This document shows, in pieces, positions 8,206-16,592 of a stretch of DNA of 64,000 nucleotides. Below the pieces are notes generated by a model that saw only the letters and a program-made list of their open reading frames with translations, made no database searches and had not been told where the DNA came from. How positions within the stretch are numbered: position 1 is the stretch's first letter; every line of letters begins with the position of its first letter. Location: contig PSKS01000003.1 in the NCBI GenBank assembly GCA_040289115.1, forward strand, positions 54,783-118,782, given 5' to 3'. Position numbers and translations under genes: made by a program. This DNA comes from JAUQQI01 sp040289115 (GTDB lineage: Bacteria > Chloroflexota > Dehalococcoidia > JAUQQI01).

Positions 8206-9930
8206 CTAGTCGAGCCGGAATCGGGCCTCAGCCCAACCATATAGGCGGCGCCAGAAAAGCCGGTTAAGACTTACCACTATAAAGGCCATCAGGATAGTCC
8301 CGGCCAGGAGGCCGGCCGTATCTCCGGTTTCCGCCCGGCTAACAATAAAGGAGCCCAGGCCCACCGTCCGGTAAGTCTCCCCGCCGAAGCTGACGTATTC
8401 CCCCACCACCGTGGCGTTCCAGGCGGCCCCGGCCGCGGTGATGAGACCGGTCACCAGGTGGGGAAAGATCCCGGGCAACAGCAACCGGCGCCACCGGACC
8501 CACCCGCCGAGCCGGAAAATCTCGGCCGCATCCAGGAGGTCCCCCGGTATCGTCAAGGCGCCGGCTACCACGTTAAAAAGTACGTACCACTGGCTTCCCA
8601 GCAACATCAAGAACACGGCGGCCAACTCTATCCCGGCCGGGAGGCGGATAACCAGCAGGACCACTGCCGGGAAGAGGGCCGTGGCCGGGACGGAGGCCGC
8701 CAGCTGAACCAAAGGAAGAACTCGGGCGCCAAGCTCCCGCCGGAGCCCCACCCCGACCCCCACCGGGACCGCCCAGGCCGCGGCAACGGCCAAAACTAAC
8801 AAGACCCGGGCGAAGCTGGCCCCAGCTCCGGCCGCCAGTTCGACCCAGTCGGCCGGGCCCAGTCCCAGGAGCAGCTGGGCCGCCTCCGCCAAACCCCAGC
8901 CGACTCCGGCCGCAGCCCCTAGCCCCGCTCCCACCCAAAACCACCGGCGCCGGCCCGGCTTTTCGGCCTTGCTCGGTCTGGGCATTCGGGTTTCCAGCCA
9001 CTGAAAAAGCTGGTTGCAGGCCTCATCCAGAAGGCCCACTGCCGGTCGCAAAATCGCGCGCAAAACCCAGCCGACCAGGGCCGACCGCCGGAGCAGACCG
9101 AGCACCGGCGCCCCCGGTGGCCGAAGGCCCCCCGTTTGCTCGTACCGGAAGCGGTCGGCCCATTGAAGGAGGGGCCGCCAGAGCAGCTGGTCAACGGCCA
9201 CCACCAGCCCGATTAAAGTTAAAAGGCCCAGCCCAAGCGCCCCCACCTCCCCCCGGTCGGCCGCCGTTCGCAGATATGCTCCTAGCCCCGGAAGCTTAAA
9301 AGATTGGGACCCAACGCCGAACTGCTCGGCGGCCATCAGGAAAAACCAACCGTTGGCCCAGCTCATGACCGAGTTTAGGATCAGGGGAATGAGGCCGAAG
9401 GGAAGCTCCAGGCGGGTGAACCGCAACCAGCCGTTCAGCCGGAAGCTGGTGGCCGCTTCCCTGAGCTCCTGCGGTATGCCAATGAGGGAGCCGTAAAAGC
9501 TGAATGCCAGGTTCCAGGCCTGCGAGGTAAAAATTAAAAGGATGGCGGCCAGCTCCGGTCCCAGAAGGCTGCCGGGAAAGAGGGCGGTGGCCGCCAGGAC
9601 GGCCGCCGGGAAAAAGGCCATGATGGGCACGCTCTGCAGAATGTCCAGGGCCGGTAACATCAGCCGCTCGGCCTGACGGTTCCCGGCGGCCACCCGGGCG
9701 TAGGATAGGCTGAAAGCCAGGGAGAGGCCGTAGGCAGCCAGCATTCGGCCTGCCGAAAGCAGGGCATATAGGGGCAGGGCCGCCGGCGAGAGGTCTATCT
9801 CGGCTGCTGGGGCCGCCACCCGGGAATACCGGGTAGCGGCCACCACCAGCCCATATGTGCCTGCCAATAGCCCACCTAAGATTACCAGGTCCGGCCACCT
9901 GTTGAGCAGCGGACGACCAAGACGAAGCAC
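8206..9930 (-). CDS. ABC transporter permease, two fused BPD domains
   Basis: 574-aa integral membrane protein holding two complete binding-protein-dependent permease domains (about 60-270 and 350-565) in one chain. Each carries an EAA loop: LREAATSFRLNGWLRF in the first and LLDAAEIFRLGGWVRW in the second. This replaces the usual homodimer of a NitT/TauT-type permease. It is first in the operon with the ATPase and the PerM-type gene. No periplasmic binding protein is encoded nearby, so the substrate stays open (nitrate, sulfonate, riboflavin precursor, cyanate and others are all handled by this class). Start ATG at 9930, below the palindromic element at 9973-10028. Confidence 0.92.
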   Translation of the reverse strand: MLRLGRPLLNRWPDLVILGGLLAGTYGLVVAATRYSRVAAPAAEIDLSPAALPLYALLSAGRMLAAYGLSLAFSLSYARVAAGNRQAERLMLPALDILQSVPIMAFFPAAVLAATALFPGSLLGPELAAILLIFTSQAWNLAFSFYGSLIGIPQELREAATSFRLNGWLRFTRLELPFGLIPLILNSVMSWANGWFFLMAAEQFGVGSQSFKLPGLGAYLRTAADRGEVGALGLGLLTLIGLVVAVDQLLWRPLLQWADRFRYEQTGGLRPPGAPVLGLLRRSALVGWVLRAILRPAVGLLDEACNQLFQWLETRMPRPSKAEKPGRRRWFWVGAGLGAAAGVGWGLAEAAQLLLGLGPADWVELAAGAGASFARVLLVLAVAAAWAVPVGVGVGLRRELGARVLPLVQLAASVPATALFPAVVLLVIRLPAGIELAAVFLMLLGSQWYVLFNVVAGALTIPGDLLDAAEIFRLGGWVRWRRLLLPGIFPHLVTGLITAAGAAWNATVVGEYVSFGGETYRTVGLGSFIVSRAETGDTAGLLAGTILMAFIVVSLNRLFWRRLYGWAEARFRLD

Positions 9931-9972
9931 CAGTTCATTTCTCCCCTGGGAGGCTGGGATGCCGGGCCATTT

Positions 9973-10028
9973 TTGACAACCTTAACATAAACACGAAACG
10001 TTTATGTTAAGGTTGGTATTTATGTCAA
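9973..10028. repeat. Palindromic element, copy 1 (TTATGTYAA family)
   Basis: A perfect 15-bp inverted repeat (9978-9992 and 10000-10014) with a 7-nt centre. It contains TTAACATAA (9982-9990), 11 nt, TTATGTTAA (10002-10010), 9 nt, then a direct copy TTATGTCAA (10020-10028). TTGACA occurs at both outer ends. On the minus strand TTGACA (10027-10022) followed 16 nt later by CATAAA could act as a promoter for the ABC permease, with the palindrome as its operator. Related copies occur at 21071-21118 and 14159-14204. Confidence 0.7.
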
Positions 10029-10036
10029 GAATGTGG

Positions 10037-10228
10037 TCAGGAGGGTCGCTTCTCTTCCTCGGCCGTTCGCTCGGGTTCGCCGGAGGCCTCCCGCATCGAG
10101 CGGCGAAACTCCCGGACCGTATCCCCGAGGGCCCGGCCAATGTCGGGAAGCTTGCCTGGCCCGAAAAGGATGAGCACGATAAGCAAGATTACGAGCAGAT
10201 GGGCAGGTTGAAAGAGACCTTCGATCAT
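10037..10228 (-). CDS. tatA: Twin-arginine translocase subunit TatA/TatE
   Basis: 63-aa pore-forming component of the Tat protein export pathway. One N-terminal membrane helix (about 8-23) is followed by the FGPGKLPDIGRALGD hinge and amphipathic helix and a short charged tail, the complete TatA pattern. It is alone: no tatB or tatC is adjacent. Only one clear Tat-type substrate is seen in the window, the partial gene at 63891. The gene is followed by palindromic element 1. Confidence 0.95.
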   Translation of the reverse strand: MIEGLFQPAHLLVILLIVLILFGPGKLPDIGRALGDTVREFRRSMREASGEPERTAEEEKRPS

Positions 10229-10384
10229 TTTCCCTACCCAGGATTTTCCGACGCGCCTCGCCTGGGGTCAAGCTTAAAATGGTTCTCCTGGGCTAAAAAT
10301 TTTCTAAAAATTCGGCGCTTACCCGGGTATGACTGCTGGGCTCGGCTTTAAATCTTAGTTAGAACCTTTAGTGGAGGGTCGGCT

Positions 10385-10963
10385 GTGGACCTGAATGAGC
10401 TTTTAACCAACCTTTTCGCGCCGGGTGTAAGCGTTATCGAAAAGATTCTCAGGCCCATTATCGTCTACGGTTTCCTGGTCCTGGCCCTGCGGGCCGGCGG
10501 CCGGCGGGAGCTGGCCCAGCTTAACTCCTTCGACCTGGTGGTTCTGCTCACCATCTCCAACACGGTTCAGAACGCCATCATCGGCAACGACACTTCCCTC
10601 CTGGGCGGCCTCATCGGGGCCGCAACCCTCGTTTTGGTCAATGCCACCGTGGTTCGTTACCTCTACCGGCACCCGGACCTAGAGCGCAGGCTGGAAGGAG
10701 GTCCCGTCTGGCTGGTCCGGCATGGTCGGGTTATTCCCGAGAATTTGCGCCGGGAGCTGATAACCGAGGAGGAGCTGCTAGCCGCGATCCGCCGCCAGGG
10801 AATCTCTTCGGTGGAGGAGTGCGACCAGGTGATCCTGGAGGCAAGTGGGACCATCACCGTGATCCCCCACCGCCCTACCCCCGTGGAGGAGGTCCTGGCC
10901 CGACTGGACCGCCTGGAGGCCATGCTCAGCCGGCAGACCCGGGACCCGGCCAGCGGGGCTTAG
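10385..10963 (+). CDS. DUF421 (YetF/YkjA-type) membrane protein
   Basis: 192-aa protein with about three N-terminal membrane helices (20-90) and a cytoplasmic DUF421 domain. The domain shows FDLVVLLTISNTVQNAIIG in the membrane-proximal part and VWLVRHGRVIPENLRRE, then ISSVEECDQVILEASG in the soluble part, typical of the family. In spore formers YetF-type proteins stabilise membrane-linked germination or stress functions; the role here is unknown. GTG start with GGAGGG 6 nt upstream. The 3' end overlaps the convergent rhomboid gene by 38 nt. Confidence 0.88.
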   Translation: MDLNELLTNLFAPGVSVIEKILRPIIVYGFLVLALRAGGRRELAQLNSFDLVVLLTISNTVQNAIIGNDTSLLGGLIGAATLVLVNATVVRYLYRHPDLERRLEGGPVWLVRHGRVIPENLRRELITEEELLAAIRRQGISSVEECDQVILEASGTITVIPHRPTPVEEVLARLDRLEAMLSRQTRDPASGA

Positions 10964-11966
10964 GCCTTTGCCAGAAGTGGGCCGCCGCCGTGATGGCCCA
11001 CCCAAGAACGCCGCCCAGCAGATGTAGCGCCACCGCGGCCACCAAGCTGGAAAGCTCCAGTTCCACCCGGTTCAGCCGCAAGGCTGGGGCAAACTCGGCA
11101 AAGGGGGCCACCAGCGGTTCGGTGAAAGCAAATAAGAGGTTAATCAGGTATTGCCCCAGGCCACGGGTCTGCGGGGCCAGCATCACCAGGAAGAACCTGA
11201 CCAGAAGCAGGGATGCAACCATGTCAGCCAGGGCGGATGCCAGGCGGGCGGCCCAGGGAACGGGCTGGTGGAGGGCATGGTAACGCCCTGGCCCGGGTAT
11301 GGTTGATTTCAGGGCCAGGGCACCGGCCGCTCCCAGGAGAAAGCCGCCGGCGTGGGCCCAGAAAGCGGTACCGCCAGTAGCCGGAACCCTGGTTATGGCC
11401 GCCAGGCCGCTCAAAAGCTGGGTGACGAACCAGAAGGGTAAAAAGATTACCGCCGGAATCTCCACGGGGAGCAGGAAAAGAAAGGCCGGGACCAGGGCCA
11501 CCACGGTGGCGGCCGGGTAGAAAACCAGGTAAGCCCCAAGCACCCCGGCGATGGCCCCGCTGGCCCCCACCATGGGGACTGTGGAGGTGGGGGTAATGGC
11601 CGCCTGAACCAGGGCGGCTCCTGCCCCGCAGGCCAGGTAAAAGCCCAAGTAAGGCAGGTGGCCCAGCCGGTCCTCGACGTTGTCGCCGAAAATCCACAGA
11701 AAAAGCATGTTCCCCAGCAGGTGGGCCCAGCCGGCGTGAAGGAACTGGTGGGTAAAAAGGGTAAGCCAAACCTCCCCGGGAACCCGGGGGTCGCCGGCCA
11801 GGGCCAGGAAGAGGAGCCGGGGTACCACGCCATAGCGGCGGACCGCCCCGTCCAGGTGGGGCCCTAGGCTCAGCTCCCAGAGAAAGGCCAGGAGGCAGGC
11901 CCCAATGAGACCCAAGGTAACGTAGGAAGGCCGGCGGACCGGGACGGTGTCGGTCACCGGGATCAT
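10926..11966 (-). CDS. Rhomboid intramembrane serine protease
   Basis: 346-aa membrane protein cleaving transmembrane segments of other proteins. HQFLHAGWAHLLGNMLFLW (73-91) is the conserved loop-1/helix-2 region. The catalytic Ser is S136 in GASGAIAG and the catalytic His is H205 in AHAGGF. After the six-helix core comes an extra C-terminal membrane part (about 240-335). Start ATG at 11966. The last 38 nt overlap the convergent DUF421 gene, so the C-terminus is encoded opposite another coding sequence. No target can be named. Confidence 0.92.
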   Translation of the reverse strand: MIPVTDTVPVRRPSYVTLGLIGACLLAFLWELSLGPHLDGAVRRYGVVPRLLFLALAGDPRVPGEVWLTLFTHQFLHAGWAHLLGNMLFLWIFGDNVEDRLGHLPYLGFYLACGAGAALVQAAITPTSTVPMVGASGAIAGVLGAYLVFYPAATVVALVPAFLFLLPVEIPAVIFLPFWFVTQLLSGLAAITRVPATGGTAFWAHAGGFLLGAAGALALKSTIPGPGRYHALHQPVPWAARLASALADMVASLLLVRFFLVMLAPQTRGLGQYLINLLFAFTEPLVAPFAEFAPALRLNRVELELSSLVAAVALHLLGGVLGWAITAAAHFWQRPKPRWPGPGSAG

Positions 11967-12062
11967 CTTGCCCTTCGACTTACGCTTTTCCAGGAGGGCC
12001 CGGCGGTAAGAACGCGCACAGGTAAGGCCGCAACTTTTCCCATCACCGAAGCAGGGGGCGGC

Positions 12063-12081
12063 TCAGCCCCCACGGGGCTGA
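12063..12081 (-). terminator. Short hairpin downstream of the MFS gene
   Basis: Perfect 8-bp stem (12063-12070 with 12074-12081) and 3-nt loop, about 50 nt beyond the stop of the minus-strand MFS gene. There is no U-run after it, so termination is only a possibility. Confidence 0.3.
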
Positions 12082-12128
12082 TCCCAGACTGACCGCGGCC
12101 GGCGGGGCCGACAGGGGTGCCGCTCCGG

Positions 12129-13376
12129 TCAGGCTTCGGCCACCTCTAGCTTGAGGACCCGGCGCCGCACCCGCTTAAGGACCAGCATGGCAAGCAGAGC
12201 GGCCGTGAAGTCGAAGATGATGGCCAGCATAAAGATAGGCTCCCAGCTGCCGGTGAGCTCCCGCACCAAGCTGCCAATGGGCACCAGCAGCGAGGCCGTC
12301 CCCTTGGCCGTGTAAAGCAGGCCGTAGTTGGTGGTGGCGTACTTCCAGCCGAAGAGGTCCCCAACCGTAGCGGGAAAGAGGCTGTAGATTTCGCCCCAGG
12401 CAAAGAAGGTTAAACCCGTAAGGAGCACGAAGAGGACGGGGTTGTGGGCAAAGGCCAGCAGCAGGCTGATGGCTATCCCCTCCAAGGTGAAGGCGATGAA
12501 CATGGTGTTCTCCCGGCCCAGGTGGTCAGAGACCCAGCCGAAGAAGACCCGGGTTACGCCATTCATGACCCGGTCCAGGGATAGGGCCCACTGCAGGGCG
12601 GTTAAGGTTACCCCCAGGACGGGGAGGGGAATATCCGCCACCCGGTAATCCCGGGCCAGGGGTGCAATCTGGGCGGTCGCTAAAAGTCCCCCGGTGGCCA
12701 TCATGGTCATCATCCCGTAAAGGAGCCAGAAGCGGCCGGTCCTAAGCATCTCGAAAGGGGTGTAATTGCGGCGGGTCTGCCAGACCTGAGGAGATGGCGG
12801 AATGGTCGAAAGCTCCTCGGGCCGGGGCGACCGGAGGAAAAGGGCCGTAAGGACGACGATAAGCCCCTGAAAGAGGCCAAAGTAAATAAAAGCCGCCTCA
12901 TAACCGTAGCGCTCGATCACCAACGAGATGGGAATCACGGTAAGGGCTGAGCCGGCCCCGAACCCGGCAGCCGTAAGCCCGGCCGCCAGGCCCCGGCGGT
13001 CGGGGAACCACTTGAGGGCCGTCCCCATGGCCGTGCCGTAAACGATGCCGGCGCCGATCCCCGAAAGGATGCCCCCCAGGTAAAGCAGCTTAAGGTCCTG
13101 CGCGAAGGCATTGACGACCCAGGCAAGGCCCACCAGGATGCCCCCGGCGGCGACGATAAGCCGGGGGCCAAACCTGTCCACCAGGTAAGCTTCAAAGGGG
13201 ACCAGCCAGGTCTCCGTCAGCACGAAGAGGCTGAAGGTGACCTGGATAGCCGCCTGGCCCCAGCGGTACTTTTCGTTGATGGGGTTGACAAAGAGGGTCC
13301 AGCCGTACTGGTAGTTGGCGACCATTACCATTCCCAGCACCCCCAAGGCCAGCTGGAACCACCGCCGGTTCTGCAT
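12129..13376 (-). CDS. MFS transporter, oxalate/formate antiporter (OFA) type
   Basis: 415-aa, 12-helix major facilitator. The N-terminal half begins with QYGWTLFVNPI, the OFA-family opening, and has GIGAGIVYGTAMGTALKWFPDRRGLAAGL between helices 4 and 5; it ends with a basic cytoplasmic tail. OFA carriers exchange carboxylates such as oxalate/formate, though many homologues transport other monocarboxylates, so the substrate is uncertain. GGAGG lies 6 nt before the ATG. The gene stands alone between the rhomboid gene and the recombinase remnant. Confidence 0.87.
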   Translation of the reverse strand: MQNRRWFQLALGVLGMVMVANYQYGWTLFVNPINEKYRWGQAAIQVTFSLFVLTETWLVPFEAYLVDRFGPRLIVAAGGILVGLAWVVNAFAQDLKLLYLGGILSGIGAGIVYGTAMGTALKWFPDRRGLAAGLTAAGFGAGSALTVIPISLVIERYGYEAAFIYFGLFQGLIVVLTALFLRSPRPEELSTIPPSPQVWQTRRNYTPFEMLRTGRFWLLYGMMTMMATGGLLATAQIAPLARDYRVADIPLPVLGVTLTALQWALSLDRVMNGVTRVFFGWVSDHLGRENTMFIAFTLEGIAISLLLAFAHNPVLFVLLTGLTFFAWGEIYSLFPATVGDLFGWKYATTNYGLLYTAKGTASLLVPIGSLVRELTGSWEPIFMLAIIFDFTAALLAMLVLKRVRRRVLKLEVAEA

Positions 13377-13539
13377 CAGACACCTCCAGCTCAGAAGTCA
13401 GGCTTGGTCAGACTGCGCCGTCGGGCGGCAAAGGCCTTTCCCGGGTCCGGACTGGCCTGATGTTAATATTCCCTGGCTAAAAATGTTCTTAAAAAGCCAA
13501 CCGGAAGCCTTAAATCCGGCTCAAAAATCCACGGAGCAA

Positions 13540-13862
13540 TTTCCTGGTAAGGGAGAAGGTTCGGGAGGTGCCGTCAACTACCGAGACCCAGCGGCTTTCC
13601 GTGCGGCCGACGGATGAATAAAATCTTCGTGGGCTGGTGGGGAATAGATCCCCACGTGTTTCGCCGGACCTTTGCCACCAGGCTTTTGGGGGAGGCCGGG
13701 GCGGATCCCGTGGTGGCCCTTTAAGGGCACGAAACTCTTTCGACCGCGGCCCGCTACACGAAACCCTCGGCGCTAAAGCGGCAGGCCGCAAAAGTCATGG
13801 AAAGGCGCTTTGGCGAAGATTGCAACCGGATTCCAGCTGCGAAGCCGCCGGGGTCCGAATGA
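13540..13862 (+). pseudogene. Decayed tyrosine recombinase (phage-type integrase), C-terminal remnant
   Basis: Three frames together spell the C-terminal half of a tyrosine recombinase. First FPGKG (13540-13554), then after a frameshift KVREVPSTTETQRL (from 13556), the beta-hairpin with the catalytic Lys. After a second shift and loss of some sequence come DPHVFRRTFATRLLGEAG (from about 13647, the HxxR box), then VVAL, an in-frame TAA at 13722-13724, GHETLSTAARYTKPS (with the nucleophile-position Tyr), and more coding-like sequence to a stop at 13862. The TAA falls where Leu of the LLGH motif is expected. The N-terminal half is missing. It points toward tRNA-Gln, 47 nt away, as integrases beside a tRNA attachment site do. 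Confidence 0.82.
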
Positions 13863-13909
13863 CCACAATATATCGGGGTCAGATAAGCTTTAGAAGCCAA
13901 GATATCGGC

Positions 13910-13981
13910 TGGGGAGCCAGGATTCGAACCTGGGATCTCCTGATCCAGAGTCAGGCGTGTTACCAGCTACACCACTCCCCA
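13910..13981 (-). tRNA. tRNA-Gln (anticodon CTG)
   Basis: 72-nt cloverleaf on the minus strand. Acceptor stem TGGGGAG pairs with CTCCCCA, the anticodon stem CCTGA/TCAGG holds the loop CTCTGGA with CTG as anticodon, and the T-arm carries GGTTCGAATCC. The 3' CCA is not encoded. A promoter lies just upstream, and the 3' end faces the recombinase remnant. Confidence 0.95.
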
Positions 13982-13992
13982 ATGCCAGCCAT

Positions 13993-14022
13993 ATTATATA
14001 CACGGTCGACGGCGGCGGTCAA
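13993..14022 (-). promoter_or_regulatory. Promoter of tRNA-Gln
   Basis: Minus strand: TTGACC (14022-14017), 18-nt spacer, TATAAT (13998-13993). The tRNA begins 12 nt after the -10 box, matching a start just before the mature 5' end. Confidence 0.85.
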
Positions 14023-14158
14023 ACGCGTGTATGGGTTCAACACATCTGGGACAAGGGGCATCCTTTCCGGGTGATCGGCTTTAAGATAACCAAGGGGACG
14101 GCCGCCAAAGGCGGCCCGGTGGGGCCGAACGGTACTCTGGGTTACCGCCCAGGCCCGC

Positions 14159-14204
14159 AAACTTGACGACTTTGACACAATCGCTTTAATTTTATGTCAA
14201 GTTT
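14159..14204. repeat. Palindromic element, copy 3 (TTATGTYAA family)
   Basis: Outer perfect arms AAACTTGAC (14159-14167) and GTCAAGTTT (14196-14204). Inside lie TTGACACAA (14172-14180), 11 nt, and TTATGTCAA (14192-14200), the same half-site geometry as in element 1. It sits between the tRNA-Gln promoter and the 3' end of the gene at 14237, not directly in front of any gene reading away from it except tRNA-Gln on the minus strand, about 140 nt downstream. Confidence 0.6.
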
Positions 14205-14236
14205 AGTTTCATCCGGAGGGATGCCCCTCGGGGTTT

Positions 14237-14743
14237 TTAAGTCAAGGTTTCGGCTGCCGGCCCGGCCGGTGTAATCGGCTGGGCCGGCCGGGCCGCTGTC
14301 TCAATTGTTTCTGAATTTACACAGGTGCGCCCCAGAAGGATGGGGGCCAGGGTCTCGATGACCTCGGCCATGCGGCCCGCCACCCGTTCCGCCAGCTCCT
14401 CGGTCAGGGGCTCCAGCGGCCAGGTCTCGTGGAGGCGGGTCCAGCTGGAGGTCCACAGCTCCGGCTCAAAGCTTGGCCCAAGCCGGGCGCAGATGTCGAA
14501 AAAGTGGGCGTCGAACTCGGCCAGCCAGCGCCGGTTAGCCTCGGGGTCGGGTAGTTCGAAGTGGAGGCCCAGCTCGATCCGTTTGGCCCCGCCCAGGATC
14601 CAGACCTCGAAGTGGACCCTGGGGTCGTCGTAGTAGAATTTGACGAGGCTGGCCCCGTGCCGGACCTTGAAGCCGGCGAGCTCTGGGGGTAGCCGCCGGC
14701 GGATGGCCTCGGGTAGCGCGGCCAGAAACTGCCAGACCTTCAC
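14237..14743 (-). CDS. Uncharacterised 168-aa protein coupled to glmS
   Basis: No family recognised with confidence. Soluble alpha/beta protein without signal peptide or membrane helix. The central part alternates strands and helices (KFYYDDPRVHFEVWILGG, then RIELGLHFE), followed by helices rich in Trp and Glu (LWTSSWTRLHETW) and an Ala/Pro-rich tail from about 145. The ATG overlaps the glmS stop by 4 nt, so it is translated from the glmS mRNA. The HFE..ELGLHFE pattern faintly recalls DUF4268-type nuclease-like domains, but this is too weak to name it. Confidence 0.75.
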   Translation of the reverse strand: MKVWQFLAALPEAIRRRLPPELAGFKVRHGASLVKFYYDDPRVHFEVWILGGAKRIELGLHFELPDPEANRRWLAEFDAHFFDICARLGPSFEPELWTSSWTRLHETWPLEPLTEELAERVAGRMAEVIETLAPILLGRTCVNSETIETAARPAQPITPAGPAAETLT

Positions 14744-16584
14744 TCGACGGTCACAGTCTTGGCCAGGTTCCGGGGCTGGTCGATGTCGCAGCCCCGGCGC
14801 AGGGCGATGTGATAGGCCAGCATTTGCAGAGGTATGACGCTCAGTGCCGGGCTCAGCAGTTCGTCGGTCTCGGGCAAAGGTATGAAGTAGTCGGCTTTGG
14901 CCGCAAGGCTTTCGTCGCCCTGGGTCCCCAGGGCGATGACCACCCCGTCCCGGCTCTTGACCTCGGAAACGTTACCCAGTATCTTGTCATAGACCCGGTC
15001 CTTCGGGGCCAGCACGACCACCGGCATCCTCGAGTCGATAAGGGCGATGGGACCGTGCTTCATCTCGCCGCCGGGATAACCCTCGGCGTGGATGTAGGAG
15101 ACCTCCTTGAGCTTGAGGGCCCCCTCCAGGGCGATGGGGTAACTCACCCAGCGGCCCAGGTAAAGAAAATCGCTCATCTCGAAGAAGTTACGGGCGATGG
15201 CCCGGACCTGGGCCTCCTGGCCCAACACTTCCCCCACCAGGGCCGGTAGCCGGATAACCGCCCCCAGCCGCTCCTTAACCGCCTTGGGGCCCAGGGCCCC
15301 GTTGGCTTGGCCCAGCCGGACGGCCAGCAGGTAGAGGCTGACGACGCTGGAAAGGAAGGTTTTGGTGCTGGCGACGGCCATTTCCGGCCCGGCCCGCAGG
15401 TCGATAACCCCGTCGGCCAACCTTGTGGCCTGGCTGCCCATCACGTTGCAGAGGACCACCTGCTTTACCCCCTGCTGGCGGGCCCGGTTCATGGCCTCGA
15501 GGGTATCCACCGTTTCCCCCGACTGGGTGATGGCCACCAGCAGGGTATCCGCTCCTAAAACCAGCTCCCGGGCCCGGAACTCTGACCCGACCTCGGCCTC
15601 GGCCGGGACCCTGGCCAGGGATTCGATATAGAGCTTGCCCAGGAGGGCCGCATGCCAGGAGGTGCCGCAGGCCACGAGAACCACCCGGCGGAAAGCGGCC
15701 AGTTCGGTGTCGGTAAAGGGCAGCCCCTCGAAGGCGACGGTGCCGCCCTCCAGGTCCACCCGGCCCCGCAGGACGTTTAAGACCACCTCGGGCTGTTCGT
15801 GAATCTCCTTGAGCATGAAGTGGCTATAACCGGCCTTGGCCACCGACACCGGGTCGTACGGGCTCAGTTGGGGGGCCTTCTCCACTTCTCGCCCCTCCAG
15901 GTCCAGGTAGGTTACCCCGTTTGACCGGAGGACGGCCAGCTCGCCACTTTCCAGGTACGCAACCTTCCGGGTGTATGGGAGGATGGCCGGTAGGTCGCTG
16001 GCGATATACATTTCGCCGACGCCGTAGCCCACCACCAGCCCTCCGGCGTGGCCCAACCTGGCGCCGATTAGCTTGTCCGGTTCGTCTCGGCAGACCGCCA
16101 AGAATGCCTGGGCCCCCCGGAGCTCCCGGAGGGCCAACCGGACGGCGGTCACGAAGTCGGCGCCCGCTTTAAGCTTTGCCTCCACCAGGTGGGCGAAAAC
16201 CTCGGTGTCGGTCTCCGACCTGAAGACGTGGCCCTCGGCTTGAAGCATCTGCTTAAGGCTAAGATAGTTTTCGATGATGCCGTTGTGGATTACCACCACG
16301 TTGCCGGTGCAGTCGGTGTGGGGGTGGGCGTTGACGTCGGAGGGTTTGCCGTGGGTGGCCCAGCGGGTGTGGCCGATGGCCACCGGACCGTGAGGGATCT
16401 CGCCGTTGAGCTGACTGAGAAGCCGCTCGAGCTTGCCGGCTTTTTTGGTGATGGCTACCCGACCGCCCGTCTCCAGCACCGCGAGGCCGCAGCTGTCGTA
16501 GCCTCGATACTCGAGCCGCTTCAGACCCTCTAAAACGACCGGTCCGCCCGACCGCTTACCGATGTAGCCCACGATCCCGCACAT
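14740..16584 (-). CDS. glmS: Glutamine--fructose-6-phosphate aminotransferase (isomerising)
   Basis: 614 aa, normal length. Makes glucosamine-6-phosphate from fructose-6-phosphate and glutamine, the first step to UDP-GlcNAc for the cell wall. The glutaminase domain starts with the processed Cys2 nucleophile (MCGIVGYIG) and has RGYDSCG and HTRWATHG. Two SIS sugar-isomerase domains follow (about 290-420 and 460-600), and the protein ends with DQPRNLAKTVTVE, the conserved C-terminus. A TATAAT (16637-16632, minus) and a duplicated Shine-Dalgarno block lie upstream. I find no glmS ribozyme in the short leader. Confidence 0.97.
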   Translation of the reverse strand: MCGIVGYIGKRSGGPVVLEGLKRLEYRGYDSCGLAVLETGGRVAITKKAGKLERLLSQLNGEIPHGPVAIGHTRWATHGKPSDVNAHPHTDCTGNVVVIHNGIIENYLSLKQMLQAEGHVFRSETDTEVFAHLVEAKLKAGADFVTAVRLALRELRGAQAFLAVCRDEPDKLIGARLGHAGGLVVGYGVGEMYIASDLPAILPYTRKVAYLESGELAVLRSNGVTYLDLEGREVEKAPQLSPYDPVSVAKAGYSHFMLKEIHEQPEVVLNVLRGRVDLEGGTVAFEGLPFTDTELAAFRRVVLVACGTSWHAALLGKLYIESLARVPAEAEVGSEFRARELVLGADTLLVAITQSGETVDTLEAMNRARQQGVKQVVLCNVMGSQATRLADGVIDLRAGPEMAVASTKTFLSSVVSLYLLAVRLGQANGALGPKAVKERLGAVIRLPALVGEVLGQEAQVRAIARNFFEMSDFLYLGRWVSYPIALEGALKLKEVSYIHAEGYPGGEMKHGPIALIDSRMPVVVLAPKDRVYDKILGNVSEVKSRDGVVIALGTQGDESLAAKADYFIPLPETDELLSPALSVIPLQMLAYHIALRRGCDIDQPRNLAKTVTVE

Positions 16585-16592
16585 GCCGTCCG

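Noticed and set aside
12063..12081. Riboswitch near the MFS gene
   Set aside because: Only a simple 8-bp hairpin downstream of the gene; no conserved riboswitch core such as the thiamine or cobalamin box.
13637..14074. 145-codon plus-strand frame through tRNA-Gln
   Set aside because: It includes the tRNA read backwards (the familiar GARIRTWDLLIQS shadow) and part of the recombinase remnant in the wrong frame.
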